A stretch of DNA of 64,000 bases, from contig JAIQGL010000014.1 in assembly GCA_020072585.1 (NCBI GenBank), forward strand, positions 62,001-126,000, given 5' to 3'. Position 1 is the stretch's first letter. The number at the start of each line of letters is the position of its first letter. The stretch is from Terriglobia bacterium. GTDB taxonomy: Bacteria > Acidobacteriota > Terriglobia > Terriglobales > Acidobacteriaceae. Positions 18,036 through 27,816 of the stretch are shown in pieces. Below the pieces are notes generated by a model, which worked only from the letters and a program-made list of their open reading frames with translations, had not been told where the DNA came from and ran no database searches. The position numbers and the translations under genes were made by a program.

Positions 18036-21000
18036 TTACGGCTTAGGAGTTTCTGGTTCCTCCTCTTTGTCTTCCGCCGCCTTCGCTGGCGCCTTTCTGT
18101 TCAGGAACCGCTCCTGCGGGTCTTTCTTTGCCGGATGCACCTTCTCAATGGCCTCTGGAACCGCGTGTGGATGAACACTGGGCAGCGCCAATAGCTTTGG
18201 CGTCCCACCGGTCAAGCACGTAAGTTGGTCCTTTGGAGTAGCATTCACCCGGAACAAGCCCCAGTTGCCGCCGGAAGCAAACTCGCCGACAGGAAAGCTC
18301 TTGTAGAGGTAGTCTCCCGAGACTTTGTTCCTGCCGCCTGCGCTTGCAAGCACGATGTCGAAATGGTTTCCTGGCCCAAAGCCGTCACGGGCGCCAAACC
18401 ACTGCGAGTTAGCGTTATTACCAATCGCCGCACTGGAGACATTGCCCACCGTGACATATGGCTCTTCCTGCCATACGTGGCCATTGATGGTCCAGACATC
18501 GTCAGGGAAGCCTCCCAGACCGTCTGGATGCAGCATGCGGAAACGAACCGGGGTTCCCGCCACGGCGCAGAAGATCGGCGTTTGCGGGTTACCCTGTGGT
18601 TTCGTCGGACTGAAGAATGGGTTTGGCATGTTGTTGGAAAATGCCTGCGATACATCCACTTCATCAAAATTAGAATTACTCGGCGGTGTTCCCGACGAAT
18701 CCTGGTAGCGGTAAGGCATTGGCTCTGCGCCAAAATTCGTGAAGTTGAAGACGGGGTAGTTATTGCCTGAGTCCGCTTGATTCGCCGTCAAATAGATGTT
18801 GTTCTGCATCATGGTCACGAATTCGCGGAACATCAACTTGCCGTATGAATCCGTCACGTCGGCGCTGGTTCCGTTGGCGGGCCATTTCGACCCCTTGGGT
18901 TCCACGATGAGCGCCCCGATCATCGCCAGCGGCTGCTGCTCGATGGGATCAGAGGCAATCAGGTTGGCCGATCCTAATTCAATCGGTACTCCTGTTGTGA
19001 TGCCGTCAGGATTGGTAATCACTTCCCCGGCATACCATTTGTATTGTCTCGGTGTACAGGCGCCAGTGGCGGGACACGGGGGCGTGACCTGACTCGGGTT
19101 CATGCCCACATTCACGCCGTTGCCTTCTGTAACGTCATAGCCAACCATTTGCGCATGCATGCCCACGTTCACTGAAGGAATCACAGGGATTTGCCAGGGT
19201 GTGGCTCCGCCCGCGCCGCTAATGTTGCCATCCGGTGTGGTGAAGACGCTGCCGGATGCGCTGATCTGGCTGGCGGTGATCCGGTTGAAAAGATTTACGG
19301 TGATGCACTCACCGGCGTTGGCCCGCAGGACCAGTGGATCCTTGGGAGGGTTCGGGCCCACAGGATTTCCATTGTTATCAGCTGTCATATAGAGCAGCGC
19401 GCCGCTCTGGCTGGTAATTGTGCTGGTGGGCGCATCATGGGAGTTGTAGGTAATTCCATCCGCGTTGTAAACCGCGGCAACGTTGTAAGTACGGTTCCCG
19501 GTGGCGTTGGCTGGACAGCTTCCGCTGGCTTTGAGCGTAACACCGCCTCCAGGATTGTTAGGTAGAGGTTGCAAGCCAGGAACATTCTTTGGATTCCCGC
19601 CCGCGTTATACGAACGCAAAATTCCCCACATGCCCTGGCCTACGTCCAGAACTCCTGAACCGGGCATATAGAGATAGTCGGCACTCGACCCTTTGGTTGA
19701 AGGCAGCTTGAACTGGAACTCATAGTGCTCTGAGATGCCCATGGCCTGATTGTCGCGGTATCCAGAGGTACTGGAGGAAGGCTCAAACAGCCACTTGAGT
19801 CCTTCAATACCGAAGTTGTGATTAAAGAGATACGCTCCCACCAGCACGCGTACCTGCACACGATCGCCTTGAAATGCCCGCAGCAGCGGCGTGTAAGGAT
19901 CGCCCTTCTGCACGCAGTTTCCGCAGGAAAGCAGCGGCGGCGGATACTGGAAGTTGTTCGTTGGTCCGGAAGTGATCCGTTGCGGAAATACCGGCTGCGT
20001 ATTCAGGATCGAATCGTTCCGTGTGATGTTGGAGTTGAATACGTAGGAAAGATCGGTGGCCTGGTTGGTTGGATCGTGTTTGCAGTTGTTTGCATTCGGG
20101 CATTTCGGGTCTGAGACGCGGAATGCCAGAGGCTCATTCCTGTAATTCACGTTCATGGTACCCACGATCGGCGATCCGCTGATCAGCGTGGGCGCGCATC
20201 CACTGCCCGGCTGGTTGATGGCGTTTTTGCTTTCACACCATCCCCACGGCGTAGTGGGATTTACCGGCGGAGGTTGCGGATACTTGATCGGCTGCCCTCT
20301 GCTGGTGTTGTTATAGGCCAGCGCAAGGTCCTGGAACTCGATCAGAAATTCGCGATAGCTGTCCGCGGTATTGCTGGTAACGATGTTGGCCTGCCAGCTT
20401 GTGGGGCCGCCATCCGTACCGCCGCCGAGCGGCGTGCCATTTTCAGAGTTGAGCCACTTTGATTGCTCCGGCTCCACCACCAGCCCGGCGTACAAGCCGG
20501 CTTGTTGATGAGTGGATGGACCAAAGTGATCGTGGGTAAAAACGGTCCGCAGGGTCCGGTCACTACCCTTGCCGTTGTTAGGACATGGCGGCCAGAAGCA
20601 GCCATCCAGCGAATCTGCATACCAGCGCTGGATGGTCGTGGTGGCCCCCTTCCAGCTTTGCCCTGCCGGCGCCGTGCCAAAGGAGATGGGATATCCGTTC
20701 GCCGGGGTTGGGTCTTTGGCCACCGGGCAGGTAAAGTTCACCGGAGATGTAGGCTGGCAGTTGTTCTCTTTTCGGATCGCGTCAATGCGGTCCGTCACCT
20801 CGTTTGGACTCAGGGTGCCATCCTCATAGTTGTAGCCATTGGAGGCGCCGTCAGAGGCAAGAACATCAAACTTCACCAGGTGGATGTGCTGGCCCAGAAT
20901 GTCAGTGGGCGTGCGTACCTGGAAATTATCCAGTTCGTAATAGCTGGGGACCAGGTTGGTCTGCCAGAATTCGACAACGTCAGTCTTGCTGTTGGCGCGG

Positions 21001-23480
21001 AAAAAGAACGGCTCCGGCGCGCGTTGTCCGGAGAAGGTTTTAGAGACATCACTCCACAGAGTTATAAAGCGCTCCTGCGGGTAGTGCCATCCCTTCTTGT
21101 TGAAGACAACGTCAGTCTGGATATCGGCAGCCTTGTAACGCCGGACTTCTCCAATGGCTTTTCCATCGTCAGTCACGGCAGGATCAGCAAAAGGCGCGCC
21201 AGGTTGTGGCCCGCGCGGCAGTCCATTGGTTATGAAAACTCCGGGGGCGCCGTCAGGCAGGTAACTGGGATGGTTACGCACCTGATTGAAAGCCATGGCG
21301 ACTTTTTCCACCGGAGTTCCCTCTTCCGGCAACTCTCGGGCAAGCATGGTGTGATTGTCTTTGCTGAAGTCCCACTTGTTGTGGCGCTCGCCGTCAACGC
21401 TCGCGTCCAGCACCACATGCCGCGCCAGCCCGCCATCCAGATACATCGGCTTGCCGTCAGTCCCAAGAATCGGTTGTCCGGTCGCGGTCAACGCGGGTGC
21501 AAAATCAAGTGGAGGCGGCGGAGCACGATGCCCGGCGATTCCGGGAACAAAGAACGGGAATCCGGGATTGGAGCACGTTCCCGCCGTTGATCCGTCCAGG
21601 CGATCACACTTTGGAATAGTTTTGGCTTCATAGCCGTCAAGCTTTCCGGGGGTCTTGGGGTCCTGGACAGGAACAATTTCCACCTTGGCCGGAATGGGAG
21701 CCATGGCTTTGGTGGGCAATGGCACAACGGCCGGAATGGGAGTGCCCGCGGCAATCTCACCATCAGGCAGGGCGCGTGCGCCTTTTACAGGAACACCGTT
21801 TTGTAACTCCGTCCCTGATTCAAAGACATCATGAACGCGGAACATCGACCCCAGGGTCTGGTTGCGGTTGCCGCCTCCGTTGTAATCAATCTCGATCGTA
21901 TAGGAAGCGCCCGGGCTGAGCAGCTGGCTGTCTAAGTAACTGCTGTTGGGATCGTTGGGTGTGTGTATCCACTGATGCGCGTGCTGGTGATGCACATGCG
22001 TAAGGTTGGAGCCGCCATGCAGAACGCGAAACTTCACATGGTCCCGCAGATAGGCGTGATAAACGTTGGAGGGATCATCCGGGAAAAAAGCCACCCTGGC
22101 CTTCTGGCCCGGCTGGGGCGTGGAAGGACTGGGCAACGCTGTGCCATTGACTTGCAGGTCCTGCAACGCGTTGACCCACGGGGTAACAATATTTGGATTC
22201 TTGATCGGCGGATACTGGGTCACGGACGGTATGTTCGCCGGCACATCCACGACCATGGCCGGGTCGCCTACCGCCCACGATGCCAGAAAGAATTCTTCAA
22301 ACTTGCAGTCTGGGCAATTCCACATGGGACCAACATGGACCCTGTTGGCCAATACCTCAGCGCCTATGGCTCCAGTGCCGTAATTAATGGCAAAGTTGTC
22401 TTTGCCTGGCCCGAGCACGGTGTGCATATCCGGTGCGGTGCTGCCTGAAGGCGGCGGATAAAAATCAGCAAACGCCTGCACCGCGCTGGTGACTTCATGG
22501 TAGTGAATCGTAAACTCGCGGTATGGTTCCCGGCGGTTGGGCGATGCGGGAATGGGATTGAATTCCGGTCCCGGCTGTGTTGCAGGAAAAGCGCCGGCGT
22601 TCGGGCCTGTAATGATTGCGTTAAGGTCGGTATGGATGGTATTGCCGGATGTATCCACCATTCTCAAAATCGGCACGCCTGCGCGGGGATGTCCCTGCGG
22701 GTAAACAGCGTTGTAATTCAGAATGGGGTGTCCATCTGGGGTAAAACCGTTATTTCCTTTGGAACGGTTGATCGCCAGCAACAGATCAGCGCGCGTGACC
22801 TGGCTGCGATAGTATTCCGCGTTGGGCGGCTCAACGGTAACCGCGCCAAACAATCCGGCAGTAATCTGCCCGCCTTCACTGCCTGCGCCAAACGTTGAGG
22901 CCGTGGTATAGAGCAGGAACGTTCCTTCTTCCGCTGCATAGAGATTGTAGGTTTTATTACCCCCTGGGGCCACCAGGCTGCTGACATTCTTGCCGACGTT
23001 GGAAGCATCATCTGCAATGCTGGTCGCCAATTCCAGTCCGCTGACGTGCAAAGACGTGGAACGCGTTACCGGCTGAAGCGGGCTTGGCGGAGTGTCCGCC
23101 AGCCAATTCGTGAAATTGATCTTGAGGCATTGCCCCTGGTTGACTCGCAATACGATAGGACGAGGACGTTTGTCCGTGCGCAGGCGCACCTGTCCCTTCT
23201 GGCATGCGACTTTAGAACAGCTCTGGCCGTCGCTGGACCGCACCAGGTCAGACGTGAGCGCAAAAACCATGCCTTGTGGCATTGCGGCGCCCAGCCGGTT
23301 CAGCATGAACGGCTGATCGAGCGAAGCAACATTGGCTGTAACAGTATTCTTAACAGAACAAGCAACCGGTGGGGCTTGAACTGGCGCTGGTGCTGCTCCG
23401 GAAGATTGAATACTCCAGAAGCTGGTTAACAGTATTGCTGCAAACGAAATGAGTCGGAGGAAGGACAGCTTGCGGGGCAT
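18036..23480 (-). CDS. Giant MofA/MnxG-like multicopper oxidase
   Basis: An exported 1814-residue protein with a signal peptide (SFLRLISFAAILLTSFW, cleavage after SSGA). Cupredoxin modules recur: LRVNQGQCLKINF near residue 115 and LRANAGECITVNLF near 1390; the GALIVEP/GLVVEP strand ends occur three times. Putative copper motifs are THVHHQHAHQW (about 497), GQHIHLVKF (about 865), HDHFGPSTHQQ (about 987) and NHNFG (about 1223). This size and the HQHAHQW/YLDSQ block match MofA-type oxidases implicated in Mn(II) oxidation. I found no classical HCHxxxH type 1 motif, so activity is an inference. The start is ATG 23480 with AAGGAG 5 bases upstream; the track start 23513 is 11 codons too early. Confidence 0.82.
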   Translation of the reverse strand: MPRKLSFLRLISFAAILLTSFWSIQSSGAAPAPVQAPPVACSVKNTVTANVASLDQPFMLNRLGAAMPQGMVFALTSDLVRSSDGQSCSKVACQKGQVRLRTDKRPRPIVLRVNQGQCLKINFTNWLADTPPSPLQPVTRSTSLHVSGLELATSIADDASNVGKNVSSLVAPGGNKTYNLYAAEEGTFLLYTTASTFGAGSEGGQITAGLFGAVTVEPPNAEYYRSQVTRADLLLAINRSKGNNGFTPDGHPILNYNAVYPQGHPRAGVPILRMVDTSGNTIHTDLNAIITGPNAGAFPATQPGPEFNPIPASPNRREPYREFTIHYHEVTSAVQAFADFYPPPSGSTAPDMHTVLGPGKDNFAINYGTGAIGAEVLANRVHVGPMWNCPDCKFEEFFLASWAVGDPAMVVDVPANIPSVTQYPPIKNPNIVTPWVNALQDLQVNGTALPSPSTPQPGQKARVAFFPDDPSNVYHAYLRDHVKFRVLHGGSNLTHVHHQHAHQWIHTPNDPNSSYLDSQLLSPGASYTIEIDYNGGGNRNQTLGSMFRVHDVFESGTELQNGVPVKGARALPDGEIAAGTPIPAVVPLPTKAMAPIPAKVEIVPVQDPKTPGKLDGYEAKTIPKCDRLDGSTAGTCSNPGFPFFVPGIAGHRAPPPPLDFAPALTATGQPILGTDGKPMYLDGGLARHVVLDASVDGERHNKWDFSKDNHTMLARELPEEGTPVEKVAMAFNQVRNHPSYLPDGAPGVFITNGLPRGPQPGAPFADPAVTDDGKAIGEVRRYKAADIQTDVVFNKKGWHYPQERFITLWSDVSKTFSGQRAPEPFFFRANSKTDVVEFWQTNLVPSYYELDNFQVRTPTDILGQHIHLVKFDVLASDGASNGYNYEDGTLSPNEVTDRIDAIRKENNCQPTSPVNFTCPVAKDPTPANGYPISFGTAPAGQSWKGATTTIQRWYADSLDGCFWPPCPNNGKGSDRTLRTVFTHDHFGPSTHQQAGLYAGLVVEPEQSKWLNSENGTPLGGGTDGGPTSWQANIVTSNTADSYREFLIEFQDLALAYNNTSRGQPIKYPQPPPVNPTTPWGWCESKNAINQPGSGCAPTLISGSPIVGTMNVNYRNEPLAFRVSDPKCPNANNCKHDPTNQATDLSYVFNSNITRNDSILNTQPVFPQRITSGPTNNFQYPPPLLSCGNCVQKGDPYTPLLRAFQGDRVQVRVLVGAYLFNHNFGIEGLKWLFEPSSSTSGYRDNQAMGISEHYEFQFKLPSTKGSSADYLYMPGSGVLDVGQGMWGILRSYNAGGNPKNVPGLQPLPNNPGGGVTLKASGSCPANATGNRTYNVAAVYNADGITYNSHDAPTSTITSQSGALLYMTADNNGNPVGPNPPKDPLVLRANAGECITVNLFNRITASQISASGSVFTTPDGNISGAGGATPWQIPVIPSVNVGMHAQMVGYDVTEGNGVNVGMNPSQVTPPCPATGACTPRQYKWYAGEVITNPDGITTGVPIELGSANLIASDPIEQQPLAMIGALIVEPKGSKWPANGTSADVTDSYGKLMFREFVTMMQNNIYLTANQADSGNNYPVFNFTNFGAEPMPYRYQDSSGTPPSNSNFDEVDVSQAFSNNMPNPFFSPTKPQGNPQTPIFCAVAGTPVRFRMLHPDGLGGFPDDVWTINGHVWQEEPYVTVGNVSSAAIGNNANSQWFGARDGFGPGNHFDIVLASAGGRNKVSGDYLYKSFPVGEFASGGNWGLFRVNATPKDQLTCLTGGTPKLLALPSVHPHAVPEAIEKVHPAKKDPQERFLNRKAPAKAAEDKEEEPETPKP

Positions 23481-23717
23481 AGAGTCTCCTTCTTGCTGCG
23501 ATCGAGTTCCCAAAATGCCGTTTGTGTGGGGGATTTTTCAGACGCTCATCGAGCGCCCGGGCTGTTTGCTTACAATGGTTCAGCAAACATTTGTCTGGTT
23601 TCCGAACTTGAAGCAGCGCGCAAATCACTTTTTGGATTGAGTCAAAACTGGTGGTAGTGTAGTCGGCGATTTATTGCTTCGCAACTTAATAAGAAAAATT
23701 TTGGACCTGTTAACCAA

Positions 23718-25400
23718 ATGTGTAAACATCACCTTTCCCTAGGTTCCATTTTGGTGCTCTCGTGCGCGCTGGCGGCACAATGCATCTCCAATGAAGTCTC
23801 GCGGCACGAAAAATCGTCTGCGCAACAACCCGGCAGGCCAACAACCACCGTCACTAGCAACAGCCCCATGCAAACGCCTTCGGACGCGACAGCACGCTGG
23901 AAAAAAGTCCAGCGCACTCTTCTCCGCGATGGAATCGCGCTGCAACTTGAAGTGGAGCCGATTGAACCACAGGTCTCTTCTTCCGCGGCACACGCGGGAA
24001 CGGCGCTACGGGTCCGTCTGGCCGTCAATGATTCTGTCACGCATGCACCGTTGACCGGGCTGCATCCCTCTGTCTGGATGAGTCTGAGCGCGGGTGAAAA
24101 CGTTCCCTGCAGCGCGCGGGCGCGCGCATTTTTGCGCAGAGGCCTGCTGGAAAAGCAACCGGAGCTGGACCTGAACGACTATTACGTTCTGGTGCTGAAT
24201 CAGGATGCGACCATTCATGTGGTTGATCCGCAATTTTCCTCCGGACGCCCGCAACTGGTGACCTCCATTGCCTTGCCTGGACACGCCGACGATTGGCTGC
24301 TTTCTGCCGACCAATCCAGGCTTTTGGTTTCCATCAGCCAGCCTGGCGAGATCGTGATGGTTGACACCGCAACGTGGACGATCGTTCATCGCGTAAAAAT
24401 TTCCGGCGCTCAAAAACTTGTATTGCAACCTGACGAACACTACCTTTGGGCCAGCTACTCCGGTAGTGAGTCAGGCGTTGCCGTGCTTTCAGCGGCAGAC
24501 CTGCATCTGATCACGCGAATACCACTGCATGCCGGCCGTCATGATATCGCCATCAGCAGTGACAGCCGTCTGGCATTTGTAACTGACCCCGGCGCCACAT
24601 CCGTTTCCATTCTTGACGTTGCGCGGCTCACTCGCACCCGGGAGTTGAAGACACCCGGGCCTGCTTCGTCGATTGCTTACTCGGCTGCCTCCCAATCTGC
24701 TTACGTAACGACCACCAGCGGAAGCATCGTTGTCATCAACGAACGCGGTGAGATTATCAGCCGCATGGAAACCGAGCCCGGCCTTGCGCACATCGCCTTC
24801 TTCCGTGACGGACGTTTTGGCTTTGCGCTGAACCCTGAGAAAGGATTGCTCCATGTGATTGACGCCGCGCGCAATACCGTGGTGCAAACCACTCCGATTG
24901 ACGCTAAGCCAGAACAAATCGCTTTCTCAGACCAGCTCGCCTACGTCGTCCGCCGTGACAGCGATCTCATCGAGATGGTTCCTCTCGACCGAGTGGGCGC
25001 GCCTGGCACTGCTGTCTCCACGGTGGACCTTCCTGCCGCGCATAACGCCTTCGCGCACGCCACCGCCGATGAGCTGACCACGACCATGGTCCAGGCGCCC
25101 GGCGAAAATGCGGTAGTAATTGCGAACGCAGCCGATAAAGCCGTCTTCTACTATGAAGAAGGAATGGCAGCACCCATGGGAACTTTCAGCAACTTTGGCA
25201 AACCACCAAGATCCGTGCTGGTGGTTGATCACAGCCTGAAAGAAAAATCTCCGGGCATCTATGAAGCCGCTGGCCGCCTGGAAAAACCTGGAATATATAT
25301 TGTTCCCGTTCTGCTTGACGCGCCGCGCATCGTTGAATGCTTCACGCTTCCTATCGGCTCTGGAGATCCCGCACCTGCGGCAAACCCCGCGCCTCACTAG
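23718..25400 (+). CDS. Exported YVTN/cytochrome-d1-like beta-propeller protein
   Basis: 560 residues with an N-terminal export signal (LGSILVLSCALAAQC). Residues about 60-130 form a small beta domain and residues about 150-440 a seven-bladed propeller built of YncE-like repeats (TIHVVDPQF, EIVMVDTATW, GVAVLSAADLHL, SVSILDVARL, SIVVINERGE, LLHVIDAARN). No heme-binding or catalytic residue is evident. A short C-terminal domain ends in a Pro/Ala tail. It is divergent from the multicopper oxidase, which suggests a shared control region, and is convergent with the cytochrome gene. A role as partner or scaffold of the oxidase is inferred from position only. Confidence 0.7.
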   Translation: MCKHHLSLGSILVLSCALAAQCISNEVSRHEKSSAQQPGRPTTTVTSNSPMQTPSDATARWKKVQRTLLRDGIALQLEVEPIEPQVSSSAAHAGTALRVRLAVNDSVTHAPLTGLHPSVWMSLSAGENVPCSARARAFLRRGLLEKQPELDLNDYYVLVLNQDATIHVVDPQFSSGRPQLVTSIALPGHADDWLLSADQSRLLVSISQPGEIVMVDTATWTIVHRVKISGAQKLVLQPDEHYLWASYSGSESGVAVLSAADLHLITRIPLHAGRHDIAISSDSRLAFVTDPGATSVSILDVARLTRTRELKTPGPASSIAYSAASQSAYVTTTSGSIVVINERGEIISRMETEPGLAHIAFFRDGRFGFALNPEKGLLHVIDAARNTVVQTTPIDAKPEQIAFSDQLAYVVRRDSDLIEMVPLDRVGAPGTAVSTVDLPAAHNAFAHATADELTTTMVQAPGENAVVIANAADKAVFYYEEGMAAPMGTFSNFGKPPRSVLVVDHSLKEKSPGIYEAAGRLEKPGIYIVPVLLDAPRIVECFTLPIGSGDPAPAANPAPH

Positions 25401-25412
25401 ACTTGCCATCTG

Positions 25413-27029
25413 TCATTCATCCGTCTTCCGGGACTTGCCGCATTCGGGCTGGAATGATTTCGTGTCCAGGTCCGCACAGACAATCTCAGCCCTGGTGGAG
25501 CCAATGCGTCGATTGGCGCCAAACGTAATGCCGGGAAGCAGGCCGGTCTTAAAATCGCGCAGCTGTTCCATCCCCAAAATCAATTTTTCGCGGGTAACGT
25601 TGCGGCCCGCGCGGGTCAGAGCATCTTCCAGGATTTTTGCCGCGCAATACACTGAAATCTGCACTAACCGGTGGTCGCGCGTCAGCTTGTGGCGTTGCAG
25701 AAAATCGTCAAATGAGTCCACCGCGCCCAGTTCAGGCTGAAGCTGTGGATAGGCCGCAAAGATCCTCCCCTGCAAACGAACGGGCGCGGTGAAGATGCTT
25801 TCGTCCATGAGCGGTCCCAGAACGAACACGTCAGGTGCCCATCCTGCGCGGTCGGCAGCCTGCATCCACAGCGAAAGCTGTTCTCCGTTGCCGATGAAAA
25901 AGATCGCGCTGGTTTCCTGGCCTTGCAGATCGTGAACAAGCTGTGCGGCGTTCGCCGGAGAAAACGCGACGGCACGCGGCTGGCCTGCTCCCAGTTCGCT
26001 CCAGGTGATTTGTATTGCGCCGGACAGTTCCGATTGCAGCTCGCTATCCGCAACAATGATGGCCGACTTTGCCGGCGTCAGGTTGCCCTGTACAGCGGCA
26101 AAGCGAATCAGCTCCTGCTCCAGTTGCTGGAAGCCCGGCAGAAGGTAGAAAACTTCACGATTCGCAGGATCGTCAGGCACGGAAAGCGCCAGCAGTCCGA
26201 CGAGCGGCAGGTGGTCCGCATGGGCCAGCGCCGCAAGACCGTGCTCTGCTCCCGGCACAAAAGGCGCTACCATTGCAAACGTTGGCGCAGCAGCAAGCCG
26301 CCTGGCGGTCTTCAATGCCATGGCGCTATCAGCTCCGGAATCGGCAAAGCGCAACAGGATTTTGCGTCCGTAGATGCCGCCGCGCTGATTCACATCGTCA
26401 AAATATGCCGTTAGTACCGCCCGCACTGCAATGCCAACGTCAGCATTTGCGCCCTGTAAAGGCGCCAGGCTGCCTATTGTGATGCGCGCCGGTTCTATTC
26501 CCGGATCACTGTCAGTTGAAATCTTTTTGAGATATGCCACCAGCGCTGCCGCACTTGCTGGCGACAACCGGAATCGTGGCATCAATGCGGAAAGCTTGGC
26601 CCCCGCAGGATCAAGCCCTGCCATGACCGCGCGCGTGAATGACGTAGCAGTAAATGCGCCGTGCTTCCGTCCATCGGCATGAGTATGGCCGTAAGGAACA
26701 GTCAGGAATTGCCATGTGATCTCGCCAGGGTCTTGTCCGTTCTCCGGACGCCCTTTGCCGTCAGCGCCATGGCAACTCGCACAAGGCTGGAGCCGGGCGG
26801 ATACTAGAAGGTCGCCCATCACGCCCTTGATTTCTTTTCCTGCGCAGTCCGCTCCCTGGAAGTAAATCTTTCTGCCGCATGCTTCCTGTTGCGTGAGTGG
26901 GGCTGCGCACATTGCAGGCGTGCTAAAGGCAAACAGCAAACCTGCGCAGAGTCCCGTCTGCCAGTAGCTTCGAGCCAAAAAGCCGGCATGCTGCAAAATC
27001 ATTTCACTCAATCTCAGGATCAAAATCAC
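25413..27029 (-). CDS. Cytochrome c domain fused to a type 1 periplasmic-binding protein
   Basis: A 538-residue exported fusion. After a signal peptide (CAGLLFAFSTPAMCAAP) comes a monoheme cytochrome c domain with PCASCHGADGKG and a distal Met in ALMPRFRLSPASAAALVAYL (to about residue 170). Residues about 180-520 resemble Leu/Ile/Val-type substrate-binding proteins (IGSLAPLQGANADVGIAVRAVL, YFDDVNQRGGIYGRKILL). A ligand-binding domain joined to a heme suggests sensing or redox coupling rather than ABC import; no permease is nearby. The start GTG 27029 overlaps the SCO stop as GTGA, so the two are translationally coupled. Confidence 0.82.
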   Translation of the reverse strand: MILILRLSEMILQHAGFLARSYWQTGLCAGLLFAFSTPAMCAAPLTQQEACGRKIYFQGADCAGKEIKGVMGDLLVSARLQPCASCHGADGKGRPENGQDPGEITWQFLTVPYGHTHADGRKHGAFTATSFTRAVMAGLDPAGAKLSALMPRFRLSPASAAALVAYLKKISTDSDPGIEPARITIGSLAPLQGANADVGIAVRAVLTAYFDDVNQRGGIYGRKILLRFADSGADSAMALKTARRLAAAPTFAMVAPFVPGAEHGLAALAHADHLPLVGLLALSVPDDPANREVFYLLPGFQQLEQELIRFAAVQGNLTPAKSAIIVADSELQSELSGAIQITWSELGAGQPRAVAFSPANAAQLVHDLQGQETSAIFFIGNGEQLSLWMQAADRAGWAPDVFVLGPLMDESIFTAPVRLQGRIFAAYPQLQPELGAVDSFDDFLQRHKLTRDHRLVQISVYCAAKILEDALTRAGRNVTREKLILGMEQLRDFKTGLLPGITFGANRRIGSTRAEIVCADLDTKSFQPECGKSRKTDE

Positions 27030-27652
27030 TGCCGCCTATTCTGGGCGCTGCCGGAAGCAGTCGCCATCATCTGCTCAACGTTGTGCATGAGCGCCGCAGT
27101 GGCACCCAGACCGTAAACGCGCTTCCACAGCGCCGCTTTGTCATTCACGATCAACACCATGGGCGAATGATTTTCCGGCGATGCCGTATCGGCCCCCAGC
27201 ACACGCAAGAGCCGATTCAACTCTGCTTTATCGCCTGTAACCAGCGTCCAGCCGGGCTTTGCTTTGAATTGCGCTCCCCAGGCGCGCAAGCGCTCAGGAG
27301 TGTCAGTAGCAGGGTCAACCGAAACGGAAATAAGAAACACGTCTTTCCCTAGCCGCTCTCCCAGGTTTTTTTGCAGCTTGCCGAATGTTGCTCCCAGCGG
27401 CGGACAAATCGTGGTGCAGGTAGTGTAAATAAAATTAATCACCACAACCTTGCCTCGGACCAAGTCACTGTAAAAATGGCGTGGCGTGCCATTCTGGTCC
27501 ACTACTTTTATGTCAGGTATCTGCGCCGGCGCGTGATCAGCGGTAAATGCCTTCTGCGCACCACCAGTAGGCAGATTAGAAGTATGTGCGGTTATGCCCA
27601 GCAGCAGTGCCGGCGTCACAAGGGCCATCGCGAATTTCCATGTGCCGTCCAA
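27026..27652 (-). CDS. SCO1/SenC-family copper chaperone
   Basis: A 208-residue thioredoxin-fold protein with an N-terminal membrane/export signal. It has the copper-binding CTTIC motif (CxxxC) in INFIYTTCTTICPPLG and the conserved distal His in ENHSPMVLIVND. SCO proteins deliver copper or reduce cysteines at periplasmic copper sites, classically CuA of cytochrome oxidase. No cytochrome oxidase is nearby here; the large multicopper oxidase is the plausible client. It is first gene of a two-gene minus-strand operon with the cytochrome fusion. Confidence 0.9.
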   Translation of the reverse strand: MDGTWKFAMALVTPALLLGITAHTSNLPTGGAQKAFTADHAPAQIPDIKVVDQNGTPRHFYSDLVRGKVVVINFIYTTCTTICPPLGATFGKLQKNLGERLGKDVFLISVSVDPATDTPERLRAWGAQFKAKPGWTLVTGDKAELNRLLRVLGADTASPENHSPMVLIVNDKAALWKRVYGLGATAALMHNVEQMMATASGSAQNRRQ

Positions 27653-27672
27653 CGATAGCGCCTTCCGGAGTG

Positions 27673-27749
27673 TGGTGACCCTGGCAGGAGTCGAACCTGC
27701 GACCTGCGGTTTAGGAAACCGTCGCTCTATCCATCTGAGCTACAGGGCC
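27673..27749 (-). tRNA. tRNA-Arg (anticodon CCU)
   Basis: On the minus strand the cloverleaf reads GGCCCTG acceptor, GCTC/AGAGC D-stem, anticodon loop TTCCTAA (anticodon CCT), GCAGG-TTCGACT-CCTGC T-arm and CAGGGTC acceptor, then A and an encoded CCA. It decodes AGG. The acceptor has one G-U pair and the outermost anticodon-stem pair is A-C. It lies between the SCO and TPR genes with no integrase scar beside it. Confidence 0.95.
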
Positions 27750-27816
27750 ACTCGAACCATTTTACCGTAAACCGCACAGTGGCCCGCGACCTTAGTCATG
27801 CATGTTTTGGTTGCCT

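Noticed and set aside
20463-21590. 375-residue plus-strand ORF inside the multicopper oxidase gene
   Set aside because: It lies wholly opposite a well-supported oxidase reading frame and shows no family features; long shadow ORFs are expected at this GC content.
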